A stretch of 64,000 nt of DNA from Nocardioides sp. SYSU D00038 (GTDB lineage Bacteria > Actinomycetota > Actinomycetes > Propionibacteriales > Nocardioidaceae), in the NCBI RefSeq assembly GCF_016924665.1, contig NZ_JAFFJT010000023.1, positions 1-64,000 of the forward strand, given 5' to 3'. The notes beneath the pieces are model-generated. The model was not told where the DNA came from and did not search any database. It saw only the letters and a list, made by a program, of their open reading frames with translations. The position numbers and the translations under genes were made by a program. Each line of letters opens with the position of its first letter. Within the stretch, counting starts at the first letter, position 1. Positions 54,415-64,000 of this stretch are shown here, in pieces.

Positions 54415-54780
54415 TCAGAGACCCTGCTGCTTGCGGCGACGGTTGTACTCCCGCATCCGCTGCGGGATGCCCACGACGGCGGCGTCGTACGACGGGATCT
54501 GGTGCTTGTTGCAGAAGGTGTGGGCCCACTCCACGGAGGGGACGCGGCGGCGGGTCCACTCACCGTCGTGGGCGACGAGGAGGAGGGTGACGTCGCTGAC
54601 CGCGGTGCGGGGCTCGACGAAGCCCTCGACGCCGCGGCGCTCGGTCGCCCAGGTGTGGAGGTGGTCGACGTCGGCGCTGTTGGCCGCGCGCACCCGGGTC
54701 GAGCCGGTGCGTGCGGCGTCCTTCGCCGGCCCCCTCATCTTCTGCCGCGAGCCCCCGCGGAACCGGTCCAGCCATGACAT
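54415..54780 (-). CDS. Conserved hypothetical protein next to lpdA
   Basis: A 121-residue basic protein: 'SWLDRFRGGSRQKMRG' at the start, then 'ADVDHLHTWATERRGVEGFV', 'TAVSDVTLLLVAHDGEWTRR', 'VEWAHTFCNKHQIPSYDAAV' and a strongly basic end 'RMREYNRRRKQQGL'. I know it only as a recurrent actinobacterial neighbour of pepA/lpdA. The basic tail suggests nucleic-acid or membrane contact. It starts at ATG 54780 and is divergent from lpdA (138-base gap). A 60-base palindrome follows its stop by 16 bases. Confidence 0.75.
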   Translation of the reverse strand: MSWLDRFRGGSRQKMRGPAKDAARTGSTRVRAANSADVDHLHTWATERRGVEGFVEPRTAVSDVTLLLVAHDGEWTRRRVPSVEWAHTFCNKHQIPSYDAAVVGIPQRMREYNRRRKQQGL

Positions 54781-54918
54781 GGGGACAAGTGTGACCCACG
54801 CGGGCCAAGACCACCCGCAACCCCGCGCTGAACCCGGTGTGGACACGCTCGCCGGAGGTGCAAAGATGGACGCGCTCGTCGACGTGCCCTCGTCGAGACC
54901 CCAGGGGAGAGGACCAGC

Positions 54919-56292
54919 GTGGCCGACTTCGACGTTCTCGTGCTCGGAGCGGGATCGGGTGGCTACTCCTGTGCGCTGCGAGCGGCCCAGCTGGGGCTGC
55001 GGGTCGGGCTGGTCGAGAAGGGCAAGCTGGGCGGCACCTGCCTCCACGTCGGCTGCATCCCCACCAAGGCGCTGCTGCACGCCGCCGAGGTCGCCGACAG
55101 CGCCCGCGACGCCGGCCAGTACGGCGTCCGCGCGAGCCTCGACGGCATCGACATGGCCGGCGTCAACTCCTACAAGGACGGCGTCGTCGCCCGTCTCCAC
55201 AAGGGTTTGACCGGGCTGATCGGCTCGCGCGGGATCACCGTCATCGAGGGCGAGGGCCGGATGACCGGGCCCCGCGAGGTGACGGTCGGCGGCACGGCGT
55301 ACACCGGTGAGCACCTGGTGCTCGCCTCCGGCTCCTACTCCCGCAGCCTGCCCGGCCTGGAGGTCGACGGCGAGCGGGTCCTCACCTCCGAGCACGCGCT
55401 CGGTCTCGACCGGGTGCCCACGTCGGTGATCGTGCTCGGCGGCGGTGTCATCGGCTGCGAGTTCGCGAGCGTGTGGCGCAGCTTCGGCGCCGAGGTCACC
55501 ATCGTCGAGGCCCTCCCCCGGCTGGTCGCCGCGGAGGACGAGGCGTCGTCGAAGGCCCTCGAGCGCGCGTTCCGCAAGCGCAAGATCGCGTTCCGCACCG
55601 GCACGCCGTTCCAGAGCGTCAAGACCACCGACACCGGCGTGGCCGTCACCGTCGAGGGCGGCGACGTGCTCGAGGCCGAGCTCCTGCTCGTGGCCGTCGG
55701 TCGCGGCCCGGCCAGCGACGGCCTCGGGTACGCCGAGCAGGGCGTCGCGATGGAGCGCGGGTTCGTGCTCGCCGACGAGCGCTGCCGCACCAACCTCGAC
55801 GGCGTCTACGCCGTCGGCGACCTGGTGCCCGGCCTCCAGCTCGCCCACCGCGGCTTCCAGCAGGGCATCTTCGTCGCCGAGGAGATCGCCGGCCTCGCGC
55901 CGCGACCCGTCGACGAGCTGGCCATCCCGCGGGTCACCTACTCCCACCCCGAGCTGGCCTCGGTCGGGCTCACCGAGGCCGCGGCCGTGGCCGAGCACGG
56001 CGCCGACGCCGTCGAGACCCTCACCTACGACCTGGGCGGCAACGGCAAGAGCCAGATCCTCCGGACGCAGGGGTTCGTCAAGCTGGTCCGCCGCAAGGAC
56101 GGCCCGGTGATCGGCATCCACCTGGTCGGCGACCGGGTCGGCGAGCTCATCGGCGAGGCCCAGCTGATCTACGGCTGGGAGGCGCACCCCGAGGACGTCG
56201 CGCCCCTGGTGCACGCCCACCCCACCCAGAACGAAGCCCTCGGCGAGGCCCACCTGGCGCTCGCCGGCAAGCCCTTGCACGCCCACTCCTGA
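54919..56292 (+). CDS. lpdA: Dihydrolipoamide dehydrogenase (E3)
   Basis: A 457-residue flavoprotein disulfide reductase that reoxidises dihydrolipoyl groups of 2-oxoacid dehydrogenases. The FAD motif is 'VLVLGAGSGGYSCALRAAQL', the redox pair C41/C46 is in 'GGTCLHVGCIPTK', the NAD motif is 'VIVLGGGVIGCEFASVW', and the second FAD motif is 'DGVYAVGDLVPG'. The active-site His-Glu is in 'VHAHPTQNEALGEA'. The GTG start at 54919 has GGGGAGAGGA just upstream. It is followed after 15 bases by sucB, its partner subunit. Confidence 0.96.
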   Translation: MADFDVLVLGAGSGGYSCALRAAQLGLRVGLVEKGKLGGTCLHVGCIPTKALLHAAEVADSARDAGQYGVRASLDGIDMAGVNSYKDGVVARLHKGLTGLIGSRGITVIEGEGRMTGPREVTVGGTAYTGEHLVLASGSYSRSLPGLEVDGERVLTSEHALGLDRVPTSVIVLGGGVIGCEFASVWRSFGAEVTIVEALPRLVAAEDEASSKALERAFRKRKIAFRTGTPFQSVKTTDTGVAVTVEGGDVLEAELLLVAVGRGPASDGLGYAEQGVAMERGFVLADERCRTNLDGVYAVGDLVPGLQLAHRGFQQGIFVAEEIAGLAPRPVDELAIPRVTYSHPELASVGLTEAAAVAEHGADAVETLTYDLGGNGKSQILRTQGFVKLVRRKDGPVIGIHLVGDRVGELIGEAQLIYGWEAHPEDVAPLVHAHPTQNEALGEAHLALAGKPLHAHS

Positions 56293-56307
56293 GAACGAAG
56301 GAACTCC

Positions 56308-58200
<1,893 letters not shown>

Positions 58201-58205
58201 CGGCG

Positions 58206-58240
58206 TCCGGGGTGCGCACCCGCTCGGTGCGCACCCCGGA
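58206..58240 (+). terminator. hairpin terminator after sucB
   Basis: Perfect 15-base inverted repeat (58206-58220 with 58226-58240) with a five-base loop, five bases past the sucB stop. Confidence 0.8.
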
Positions 58241-58291
58241 CCTCGACCTCGTCAGGAGGGCGCGCATCACCCCGGGTGGCAGGGTGGAGCC

Positions 58292-59182
58292 ATGCGCATC
58301 GTCGTCGCCGGCGCCAGCGGCTTCCTCGGCACCCACCTGGTCGAGGAGCTGACCCGGCGCGGCCACCACGTCACCCGGCTCGTACGACGCCGCCCCGGCT
58401 CGGCCGCCGAGTCGCAGTGGGACCCCTACGCCGGCCGCGTCGACCGCGGCGTGGTCGGTTCGGCCGACGTCGTGGTCAACCTGGCCGGCGCGCCGACCCT
58501 CGGCAACCCCCACTCGAGCCGGTGGGCACGCGAGCTGATGCACAGCCGGGTCACCACCACCCGGCTGCTGGCCGAGGCGGTCGCGGGCGCGGAGCAGCCC
58601 CCGGCGTACCTCGCCGGCAACGGCATCTCCTACTACGGCGACCACGGCGATGAGCCGCTGACCGAGTCGTCGGGCTCGCGCGGCGACGCACTGCTCACCC
58701 GGGTCACCCGCGCCTGGCAGGAGGCCGCCGAGCCCGCAGCGGCCGCCGGCGCCCGGCTGTGCGTGCTGCGCACCGCGCCGGTGATGGACCGCCGCAGCGC
58801 CCCGCTCGAGCAGCTGCGGCTGCTCTTCCGGCTCGGCCTGGGCGGCCGTCTCGGCGACGGCGCGCAGTACATGGCGATGATCTCGCTGCGCGACTGGGTG
58901 GGCGGCGTGACCCACCTGGTCGAGCACGACGACGTCGCCGGTCCGGTCAACCTGTGCTGCCCGCGGACGCCGACCAACGCGGAGTTCACCCGCGCGCTCG
59001 CCCGCGCGGTGCACCGGCCGGCGTTCGCCGCGGTGCCCCGCACCGCGCTCCGGCTGGGGGCCGGGGCGATGGCGCCCGAGCTACTCGGCTCGCTGCGGGT
59101 CCGCCCCGCCGCGCTGGAGGCCGCGGGCTACTCGTTCCGCGACCGCGACGTCGAGTCCGTGCTCGCAACCGGCCTGGCCTGA
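58292..59182 (+). CDS. TIGR01777-type SDR family protein (YfcH-like)
   Basis: A 296-residue atypical SDR with the Rossmann motif 'VVAGASGFLGTHLVEEL', 'VVNLAGAPTLGNPHSSRWA', 'LAGNGISYYGDHGDEPLTE' and the C-terminal DUF1731 part ('GGVTHLVEHDDVAGPVNL', 'GSLRVRPAALEAAGY'). The biochemical reaction of this sugar-epimerase-like family is not settled. The ATG at 58292 has GGAG just upstream. Its last 55 bases overlap the end of the convergent gene at 59128. Confidence 0.9.
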   Translation: MRIVVAGASGFLGTHLVEELTRRGHHVTRLVRRRPGSAAESQWDPYAGRVDRGVVGSADVVVNLAGAPTLGNPHSSRWARELMHSRVTTTRLLAEAVAGAEQPPAYLAGNGISYYGDHGDEPLTESSGSRGDALLTRVTRAWQEAAEPAAAAGARLCVLRTAPVMDRRSAPLEQLRLLFRLGLGGRLGDGAQYMAMISLRDWVGGVTHLVEHDDVAGPVNLCCPRTPTNAEFTRALARAVHRPAFAAVPRTALRLGAGAMAPELLGSLRVRPAALEAAGYSFRDRDVESVLATGLA

Positions 59183-59700
59183 CGCACCGACGCCACCAGC
59201 CACCGGCCGGCCACCCGGCGCAGCTCCACCACCCGTGCCGTGGGCCCGTCGCGCGGCAGCGCGCGGCGCCGACCCGGCCCGACCGCCGAGCCCGAGACAA
59301 CCTGGTCGACCACCAGCAGCCGCCACCGGCGCGGCTCGCCGGTCAGCACCCGGAGCCGGAGCACCTGGGTCTGCAGGGCGGTGACCCGCCAGCCGCGCCC
59401 CAGCCACGCCCGCAGCATCCGGGCGTCGCGCTCACCCGCCCGCGACCCCGGCACGTAGAGCGACCGCAGTGCGACCACGTCGCCGGCCGTCCACGCCGCC
59501 GCCCGCCTCAGGTCCCACTGCTTGAGCACCGCAGCCGCCGCGACCCCCTCGCGCGGCGGCCGCGGTGGCGGCGCGGTGGTCGCATTCGCGGCGACCACCG
59601 GTCTGGGGTCCTCGCGGACCGTCACCAGCCCGGCCACCAGGGCGGCGACCAGGGCGCCGGCGAGGAGCACCGGCGCGGCGAGGGACGACGGGCGGGGCAT
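59128..59700 (-). CDS. Membrane-anchored protein with NTF2-like extracytoplasmic domain
   Basis: A 190-residue protein with one N-terminal hydrophobic segment (about 7-27, signal anchor), a Pro/Arg linker, and a 110-residue domain ('AAVLKQWDLRRAAAWTAGDV', 'ALRSLYVPGSRAGERDARML', 'WRLLVVDQVVSGSAVGPG') that resembles an NTF2/SnoaL-like fold. The function is unknown. The ATG at 59700 has AAGGA nearby. Its 3' end overlaps the convergent SDR gene by 55 bases, so one could doubt the C-terminal part, but the frame is well kept. Confidence 0.7.
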   Translation of the reverse strand: MPRPSSLAAPVLLAGALVAALVAGLVTVREDPRPVVAANATTAPPPRPPREGVAAAAVLKQWDLRRAAAWTAGDVVALRSLYVPGSRAGERDARMLRAWLGRGWRVTALQTQVLRLRVLTGEPRRWRLLVVDQVVSGSAVGPGRRRALPRDGPTARVVELRRVAGRWLVASVRQARPVASTDSTSRSRNE

Positions 59701-59770
59701 GCCGTCCTTCCTACCCCGATCCGGGCCCTGCCTGCCGACGCTCTCCACAGGCCCACGGCAGGATGACCCT

Positions 59771-60031
59771 GTGATCGGCCGACGCGGGTTCCTCACCGGC
59801 GGTGCAGCCGCGGTGGCGCTGGCCGCCGGCGCCGGCGTCGGCATCCACCAGCGGGTGCTCCCGGGCCGGCCGTACGCCGCCGGGTTCCCCCGCAGCGTCG
59901 ACGTCACCGCGCGGTTCGCGCCCGGCGGTCACGACCCCGGCTACGGGCGCCGGGTGCTGCCCGCGCAGCTGGCCTTCCTGGGCACCCGGATCGGCCACGG
60001 CGCCCCCGGAGCCTCCCTGGGTGCGGAGTAG
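59771..60031 (+). CDS. Small Tat-signal protein
   Basis: An 86-residue product with a model twin-arginine signal: 'GRRGFLTGGAAAVALAAGAG'. The remaining 50 residues ('VDVTARFAPGGHDPGYGRRV', 'LPAQLAFLGTRIGHGAP') give no family match by eye. It starts at GTG 59771 and ends just before lipB. It may be the remnant of a larger exported enzyme or a small exported factor; reality as a gene is moderately supported by the signal and by codon pattern. Confidence 0.5.
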   Translation: MIGRRGFLTGGAAAVALAAGAGVGIHQRVLPGRPYAAGFPRSVDVTARFAPGGHDPGYGRRVLPAQLAFLGTRIGHGAPGASLGAE

Positions 60032-60041
60032 GCTCGGCGAC

Positions 60042-60761
60042 GTGGTGACCTTCGACGTGGTCGGTGTCGGCGAGGCCGCGGTGCCCTACCTCGAGGCCTG
60101 GGAGCTCCAGCGACGCGTGCACGCCGAGGTGGTCGCCGGTGACCGCCCCGGCACCGTGCTGCTGCTCGAGCACCCGCCGACGTTCACCGCCGGCAAGCGC
60201 ACCGACGACCACGAGCGGCCGCTCGACCCCGGCGGCGCACCGGTGATCGACGTCGACCGCGGCGGCAAGATCACCTTCCACGGCCCCGGCCAGCTCGTCG
60301 CCTACCCCATCGTCCGGCTGCCCGACCACGTGCGCGTCGTCGACTTCGTGCGCCGCCTCGAGGAGGCGATGATCCTGGTCTGCGCCGACCTCGGGGTCAC
60401 CACGGCGCGGGTGCCCGGCCGCAGCGGGGTCTGGCTCACCGCCGACGACCGCGGCCCGGAGCGCAAGATCGGGGCGATCGGGCTGCGCGTCAGCAAGGGC
60501 GTGACCATGCACGGCATCGCGCTGAACTGCGACGTCGACCTCGGCTGGTACGACCGGTTCGTGCCCTGCGGCATCAGCGACGCCGGCGTCACCACCCTCA
60601 CCGCCGAGCGCGGCCGGCCGACGACCGTCGCCAAGGTGCTGCCGCTGCTGCAGGCCCGGCTGGCGGAGCTGCTGGCCTGGCGCGACTACACGCCGACCCC
60701 CGACTACGAGCCGCGTCCCGAGCCCGGCCGCGGGCCGCGGATCGAGCTGCTGACCCCCTGA
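60042..60761 (+). CDS. lipB: Lipoyl(octanoyl) transferase LipB
   Basis: A 239-residue LipB, which moves octanoate from acyl carrier protein to lipoyl domains. It has 'LLLEHPPTFTAGKRT', 'GGKITFHGPGQLVAYPIV', 'GRSGVWL', the lysine in 'RKIGAIGLRVSKGVTMHGIA' and the nucleophilic cysteine in 'RFVPCGISDAGVTTL'. GTG at 60042 is chosen because GGAG lies 14 bases upstream; 60045 and 60021 are possible. It supplies the substrate for LipA at the end of the window and thus the cofactor of SucB and GcvH. Confidence 0.95.
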   Translation: MVTFDVVGVGEAAVPYLEAWELQRRVHAEVVAGDRPGTVLLLEHPPTFTAGKRTDDHERPLDPGGAPVIDVDRGGKITFHGPGQLVAYPIVRLPDHVRVVDFVRRLEEAMILVCADLGVTTARVPGRSGVWLTADDRGPERKIGAIGLRVSKGVTMHGIALNCDVDLGWYDRFVPCGISDAGVTTLTAERGRPTTVAKVLPLLQARLAELLAWRDYTPTPDYEPRPEPGRGPRIELLTP

Positions 60762-60851
60762 GGGCCCACCCGGCGCGGCGCCGTGGCGCGACCGTCCCGG
60801 CTGCTTGGATCGTCTGACCCGGCGACGCGCGTCGCCCACGAGAGGACGACG

Positions 60852-61775
60852 ATGAGCGGACTGGTCATCGAGACCGACGGCCTGCGCAAGGAGTTCCGCA
60901 GCCGCACCGGTCTCCGGGTGGCGGTCGACGACCTCGACCTGGCGGTGCCCGCGGGCGGCGTGCACGGGTTCCTCGGGCCCAACGGGTCGGGCAAGACCAC
61001 GACGATCCGGATGCTGCTCGGGCTGGCCCGGGCCACCGCCGGCACGATGCGGCTCTTCGACGAGCCGGTGCCCGCGCGGCTCCCGGCGGTGATCGACCGG
61101 GTCGGCGCGGTGGTGGAGTCGCCGAAGTTCTCGCCCCACTTCAGCGGCCGGCAGAACCTGCTGCTCCTCTCCCGCTCGATCGGCGTCCCCGACACCCGGG
61201 TCGACGCCTCCCTCGAGACCGTCGGGCTGTCGGGCCGTGACCGCGACCGCTACCGCGGCTACTCGCTCGGCATGAAGCAGCGCCTCGCCATCGCGGCGAC
61301 GCTGCTCAAGGAGCCGCGGCTGCTGATCCTCGACGAGCCCACCAACGGCCTCGACCCGGCTGGCATCCGGGAGATCCGCGAGACCATCCGCGGCCTGGGC
61401 GAGAGCGGCGTGACCGTGCTGCTGAGCTCGCACATCCTGGCCGAGGTGCAGCAGGTCTGCTCGTCGGCCACGATCATCGGCAACGGCCGGCTGCTGGCCA
61501 GTGGCCGGGTCGACGACCTGCTCGGCGCCACCACGTCCCACCGGGTCTCCGCCGACGATGCCGCCGCGGCGCGCACCGCCCTCGACCGGGCCGGCTTCAC
61601 CACGTCGCTGGACGGCGGCGGGCTCGTGGTCGAGAGCGACGAGCCGGCGGCGATCACCCGCACCCTGGCCGAAGCCGGGATCTGGCTCACCTCGCTCACG
61701 CCGCTGCGACCCGACCTCGAGTCGTTCTTCCTGTCCCTGACCTCCGCCGACACGCTGGGTGGTGGTCGGGCATGA
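60852..61775 (+). CDS. ABC transporter ATP-binding protein (BcrA-like)
   Basis: A 307-residue ABC ATPase of the bacitracin/antimicrobial type: Walker A 'GPNGSGKTT', Q-loop around 'VVESPKFSPHFSGRQ', signature-like 'YSLGMKQRLAIA', Walker B 'LLILDEPTNGLDPAG' and H-switch 'LLSSHILAEVQQVC'. The signature has LGMKQ rather than SGGQ, as in the BcrA group. It starts at ATG 60852 after AGAGGA. The stop overlaps the permease start (ATGA). The substrate is unknown. Confidence 0.92.
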   Translation: MSGLVIETDGLRKEFRSRTGLRVAVDDLDLAVPAGGVHGFLGPNGSGKTTTIRMLLGLARATAGTMRLFDEPVPARLPAVIDRVGAVVESPKFSPHFSGRQNLLLLSRSIGVPDTRVDASLETVGLSGRDRDRYRGYSLGMKQRLAIAATLLKEPRLLILDEPTNGLDPAGIREIRETIRGLGESGVTVLLSSHILAEVQQVCSSATIIGNGRLLASGRVDDLLGATTSHRVSADDAAAARTALDRAGFTTSLDGGGLVVESDEPAAITRTLAEAGIWLTSLTPLRPDLESFFLSLTSADTLGGGRA

Positions 61776-62719
61776 CCGCCCTGGTGCTCGTCGAGCTGCT
61801 GCGGCTGCGCTGGCGCCGGGCGGTGCTGCTGCTGGTGGCGGCGGCGTTCGTCATCCCCGCGATCCTGCTCGCCACGACCCTGTGGGGCACCCGCCCCGTC
61901 TCGGACGCCGAGCTGAGGAGCGCCCAGGAGCAGGCCGCCGCCGCGGCCGAGTCACCGCAGCTGCAGCTGGACATCGCCGACTGCGAGGCCGATCCCGAGG
62001 GCTGGGGGGTCGACGCCTCGACCACCTGCGAGGAGATGCTGGTCCCCCAGGCGTCGTGGTACGCCTTCCGCCAGCCGCTCGACCTCGACCAGGAGCGCCA
62101 GGAGGGCAGCGGCCTGGCGGTCGCCGCACTGCTGACCATGCTGCTCGTGCTGGTCGGCACCACCTTCGTGGGCCACGACTGGAACAGCGGCTCGATGAGC
62201 AACCAGCTCCTCTTCGAGCCGCGGCGCACCAGGGTCTGGCTGGCCAAGGCCGTGGCGGTGCTGGGCGGCTCCCTGATGGTGGCCCTGCTGGTGCTGCTCG
62301 CCTTCTGGACGGGTCTGGTCGTCGCTTCGAACGTCCAGGGCCTGACGCTGCGCGACGGCGAGGTGGCGGCGGCGTACAAGCAGGCGGTGCTGGCCGCCTG
62401 CCTCGCCTCGCTCGCAGCGACCTTCGCCCACGCGCTCACCATGCTCTTCCGCAGCACCGTCGCCACGCTCGGCGTGCTGTTCGCCTTCGCCGTGGCCGGC
62501 TCGATCGTGCTGGCGGCGCTGGGCTTCGACGGCTACGAGCGACTGCTCCCCCACGCCAACTTCATCGCCTTCGTCGTCGGCAGCTACGACTACTACGTCA
62601 CCCACGGCGCCGGCATCGAGGCGATCAGTCGCTCCCACGCGGCGGTCTACTTCGCGGTGGTGTTGGCGCTCGCGGTGGCCGCGTCGCTGGCGAGCTTCCG
62701 CAGCCGCGACGTCCCCTAG
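61772..62719 (+). CDS. ABC transporter permease
   Basis: A 315-residue ABC-2-like permease with six hydrophobic segments. The first large loop (about 43-108) is hydrophilic and extracytoplasmic, with cysteines in 'DIADCEADPEGWG' and 'TTCEEMLVP' that may form a disulfide. 'GHDWNSGSMSNQLLFEPRR' is the usual coupling-helix region. It overlaps the ATPase gene by four bases. Its TAG stop shares three of the four bases of a CTAG palindrome with the stop of the convergent SRPBCC gene, so there is no room for a separate terminator. Confidence 0.88.
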   Translation: MTALVLVELLRLRWRRAVLLLVAAAFVIPAILLATTLWGTRPVSDAELRSAQEQAAAAAESPQLQLDIADCEADPEGWGVDASTTCEEMLVPQASWYAFRQPLDLDQERQEGSGLAVAALLTMLLVLVGTTFVGHDWNSGSMSNQLLFEPRRTRVWLAKAVAVLGGSLMVALLVLLAFWTGLVVASNVQGLTLRDGEVAAAYKQAVLAACLASLAATFAHALTMLFRSTVATLGVLFAFAVAGSIVLAALGFDGYERLLPHANFIAFVVGSYDYYVTHGAGIEAISRSHAAVYFAVVLALAVAASLASFRSRDVP

Positions 62720-63243
62720 CCCGTCGGTCCTCCACCCCGGGCGCCGGCGACCTGCGCGCGGTAGTGCTCGGCCATGCCGGGGACGTAGTCGCGCTCGAAG
62801 TCGACGTCGGTGACCGCGCCGCCGGTCTCGGCGGCGACCAGGCGGTCGAGGTAGTACTCCCACCCCGGGCCCACGTCGATCGCCTCCTCCGGGTCGACGC
62901 CCGGCTGGCTGAAGGTCAGCGTGGTGGTGCCGGCGTGCTCGGTGAGCACCAGGTCGAGGTGCCACTGGTCGTCGCCCACGTGGGAGGTCACCCGCAGCGC
63001 CCGCGGCGGGTCGCACTCGCGGATCTCCATCTCCTCGGTGGGCATGCCCTCCTCGGCCGTCATCGTGAACGACACGTGGCCGCTGGCGGGGTCGCCGGTC
63101 CAGGTGCCGATCCACCGAGCCAGCCGCTCCGGCTCGGTCACGGCCGCCCAGACGTCCTCGATCGGCGCCGCGAAGGTGCGGTCGATGAACAGGTCGTAGC
63201 GGCCGTCGTGGTGCTCGACGCGGCCGGTGGGCTGGCGGGTCAT
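62716..63243 (-). CDS. SRPBCC (AHSA1-like) domain protein
   Basis: A 175-residue START/Bet v1-like protein of the AHSA1 group: 'DRTFAAPIEDVWAAVTEPER', 'LARWIGTWTGDP', 'VLTEHAGTTTLTFSQPGVDP' and 'GPGWEYYLDRLVAAE'. Such proteins bind hydrophobic ligands and are very often made with an ArsR regulator. The ATG at 63243 overlaps the ArsR stop by four bases (ATGA). The TAG stop shares CTAG with the convergent ABC permease. Confidence 0.9.
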   Translation of the reverse strand: MTRQPTGRVEHHDGRYDLFIDRTFAAPIEDVWAAVTEPERLARWIGTWTGDPASGHVSFTMTAEEGMPTEEMEIRECDPPRALRVTSHVGDDQWHLDLVLTEHAGTTTLTFSQPGVDPEEAIDVGPGWEYYLDRLVAAETGGAVTDVDFERDYVPGMAEHYRAQVAGARGGGPTG

Positions 63244-63605
63244 GCGGTCTCCTCGTGCTGGTGGGTGGTCGGGCGAGCGCGTCGCTGGCGCACGGTGCGC
63301 CGGACCTCGGTGTCGAGGGCGTCGAGGGCCTGGCCGGTGAGGCGGGTGCCGGCGGGAGGCGCGAGCTCGTCGAGCAGGCGCCGTACGGCGGCCAGGCCCT
63401 CGGCCCGCAGCGCGTAGTGACGCTCCCGGCCGCGCTCGCTGACGCTGAGCAACCCGGCCTCGACGAGCACCCGCAGGTGCTTGCTGACCGCGGGGCGCGA
63501 CATGGCGTGGTCGGCGGCCAGGTCGACCACCCGGGCCGGTCCGCGGCGCACCCGGACGAGCAGGGCGCGCCGGGTCGGATCGGCGAGGGCGGTGAACGCG
63601 TCCAC
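63240..63605 (-). CDS. ArsR/SmtB family transcriptional regulator
   Basis: A 121-residue winged-helix repressor: '[19 protein letters not shown]', '[20 protein letters not shown]', '[20 protein letters not shown]'. No metal-binding CxC motif, so it is of the AHSA1-partner type rather than a metal sensor. The GTG at 63605 gives the usual start; a TTG two codons upstream (63611) is possible. A perfect inverted repeat lies just upstream and should be its own operator. Coupled to the SRPBCC gene. Confidence 0.9.
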   Translation of the reverse strand: MDAFTALADPTRRALLVRVRRGPARVVDLAADHAMSRPAVSKHLRVLVEAGLLSVSERGRERHYALRAEGLAAVRRLLDELAPPAGTRLTGQALDALDTEVRRTVRQRRARPTTHQHEETA

Positions 63606-63612
63606 GCCCAAT

Positions 63613-63632
63613 AGGTAACCACGCGGTTACCT
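63613..63632. promoter_or_regulatory. ArsR operator palindrome
   Basis: AGGTAACC-ACGC-GGTTACCT is a perfect inverted repeat with eight-base arms, immediately before the arsR start, a typical autoregulatory operator position. Confidence 0.75.
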
Positions 63633-63676
63633 GTTGCGGCAACCGGTCCGGTGCCGTGGAGGCTGGCCCGGCGGCG

Positions 63677-63682
63677 TACGCT
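63677..63682 (+). promoter_or_regulatory. putative leaderless -10 of lipA
   Basis: TACGCT, six bases (GGAGGG), then GTG (63689). The spacer also looks like a ribosome site but is too close to the start to work as one. Confidence 0.4.
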
Positions 63683-63688
63683 GGAGGG

Positions 63689-64000
63689 GTGACGCAGGCT
63701 CCCGCCCCCGAAGGAAGAAAGCTCCTCCGCCTCGAGGTCCGCAACGCCGAGACCCCCATCGAGCGCAAGCCCGAGTGGATCAAGACCCGGGCCAAGATGG
63801 GGCCGGAGTACAAGGCCCTGCAGAGCCTGGTGAAGTCCGAGGGACTCCACACGGTCTGCCAGGAGGCCGGCTGTCCCAACATCTTCGAGTGCTGGGAGGA
63901 CCGCGAGGCGACGTTCCTCATCGGCGGCGACCAGTGCACCCGGCGCTGCGACTTCTGCCAGATCGACACCGGCAAGCCGCAGCCGCTCGACCGCGACGAG
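63689..64000 (+). CDS. lipA: Lipoyl synthase LipA (N-terminal 104 residues, cut by window end)
   Basis: The reading frame is open to the end of the window. LipA is the radical SAM enzyme that inserts sulfur into octanoyl groups placed by LipB. The auxiliary-cluster cysteines C57, C62 and C68 ('[12 protein letters not shown]') and the radical SAM cysteines C83, C87 and C90 ('CTRRCDFC') are all present. The GTG start at 63689 is supported by a leaderless -10. It is separated from lipB by an ABC transporter and the ArsR/SRPBCC pair, rather than adjacent as in many actinobacteria. Confidence 0.95.
   Translation, partial: MTQAPAPEGRKLLRLEVRNAETPIERKPEWIKTRAKMGPEYKALQSLVKSEGLHTVCQEAGCPNIFECWEDREATFLIGGDQCTRRCDFCQIDTGKPQPLDRDE

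Overview
The window is a stretch of very GC-rich (clearly above 70% G+C by eye) chromosome from an actinobacterium. I think a Nocardioides-like member of the Nocardioidaceae is most likely. The evidence is the GTG-rich start codons, the many 4-base NTGA gene overlaps, an actinobacterial RecA-NDp promoter and GAAC-N4-GTTC SOS box before recA, and the recX, DUF3046, clgR, lhr-nei, RNase J and lpdA-sucB-lipB-lipA neighbourhoods. The genus is inference. No rRNA, tRNA, CRISPR array, integrase or transposase was seen, and no gap between genes exceeds 300 bases.

Layout. 1-5.5 kb: HipA-like kinase/DUF3037 pair, a secreted lysine-rich protein, PPK2 and an acetyltransferase, then recA-recX. 5.7-14.7 kb: a seven-gene minus-strand operon (GT2, DUF2064 transferase, methyltransferase, membrane molybdopterin oxidoreductase, small membrane protein, response regulator, histidine kinase), a divergent GT-C-like membrane protein, a nucleotide-sugar epimerase, MTA phosphorylase and DUF3046. 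14.8-18.8 kb: DinB-like protein, acetyltransferase and an ABC exporter. 18.8-26.9 kb: lhr-nei on the plus strand, clgR and cinA on the minus strand, then a GH15 glucosidase. 27-39.2 kb: a giant secreted nuclease/5'-nucleotidase, then pgsA, rimO, a RodZ-like protein and ftsK. 39.5-44.1 kb: a secreted M4 protease and a TetR/membrane-protein pair with twin operators. 44.2-49.2 kb: the operon thyX-dfrA-LLM oxidoreductase-dapA-rnj, in which thyX has foreign base composition. 49.4-64 kb: phzF-like, gcvT, pepA, a nuclease-like gene flanked by two 60-bp palindromes, lpdA, sucB, lipB, an ABC transporter, an ArsR/SRPBCC pair and the start of lipA.

How it fits together. The minus-strand genes thyX, dfrA, dapA, rnj, ftsK, rodZ-like, rimO, pgsA, cinA, clgR, DUF3046, recA and recX form an ancestral actinobacterial order. 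Here it is opened up by several inserted blocks (sugar/redox operon, ABC exporter, lhr-nei, giant nuclease, protease/TetR). The right end gathers lipoic-acid metabolism: lipB and lipA make the cofactor, sucB and lpdA use it, and gcvT belongs to the glycine cleavage system.

The most interesting uncharacterised unit is the translationally coupled sugar-transfer/redox/two-component operon at 5.7-11.1 kb with its divergent partner and epimerase. Next are the palindrome-flanked nuclease-like gene (53.2-54.4 kb), the foreign thyX, the HipA/DUF3037 pair and the lysine-rich tails shared by three secreted proteins. Two homopolymer-rich tracts (1-60 and 26864-26932) may be sequencing or assembly artefacts.
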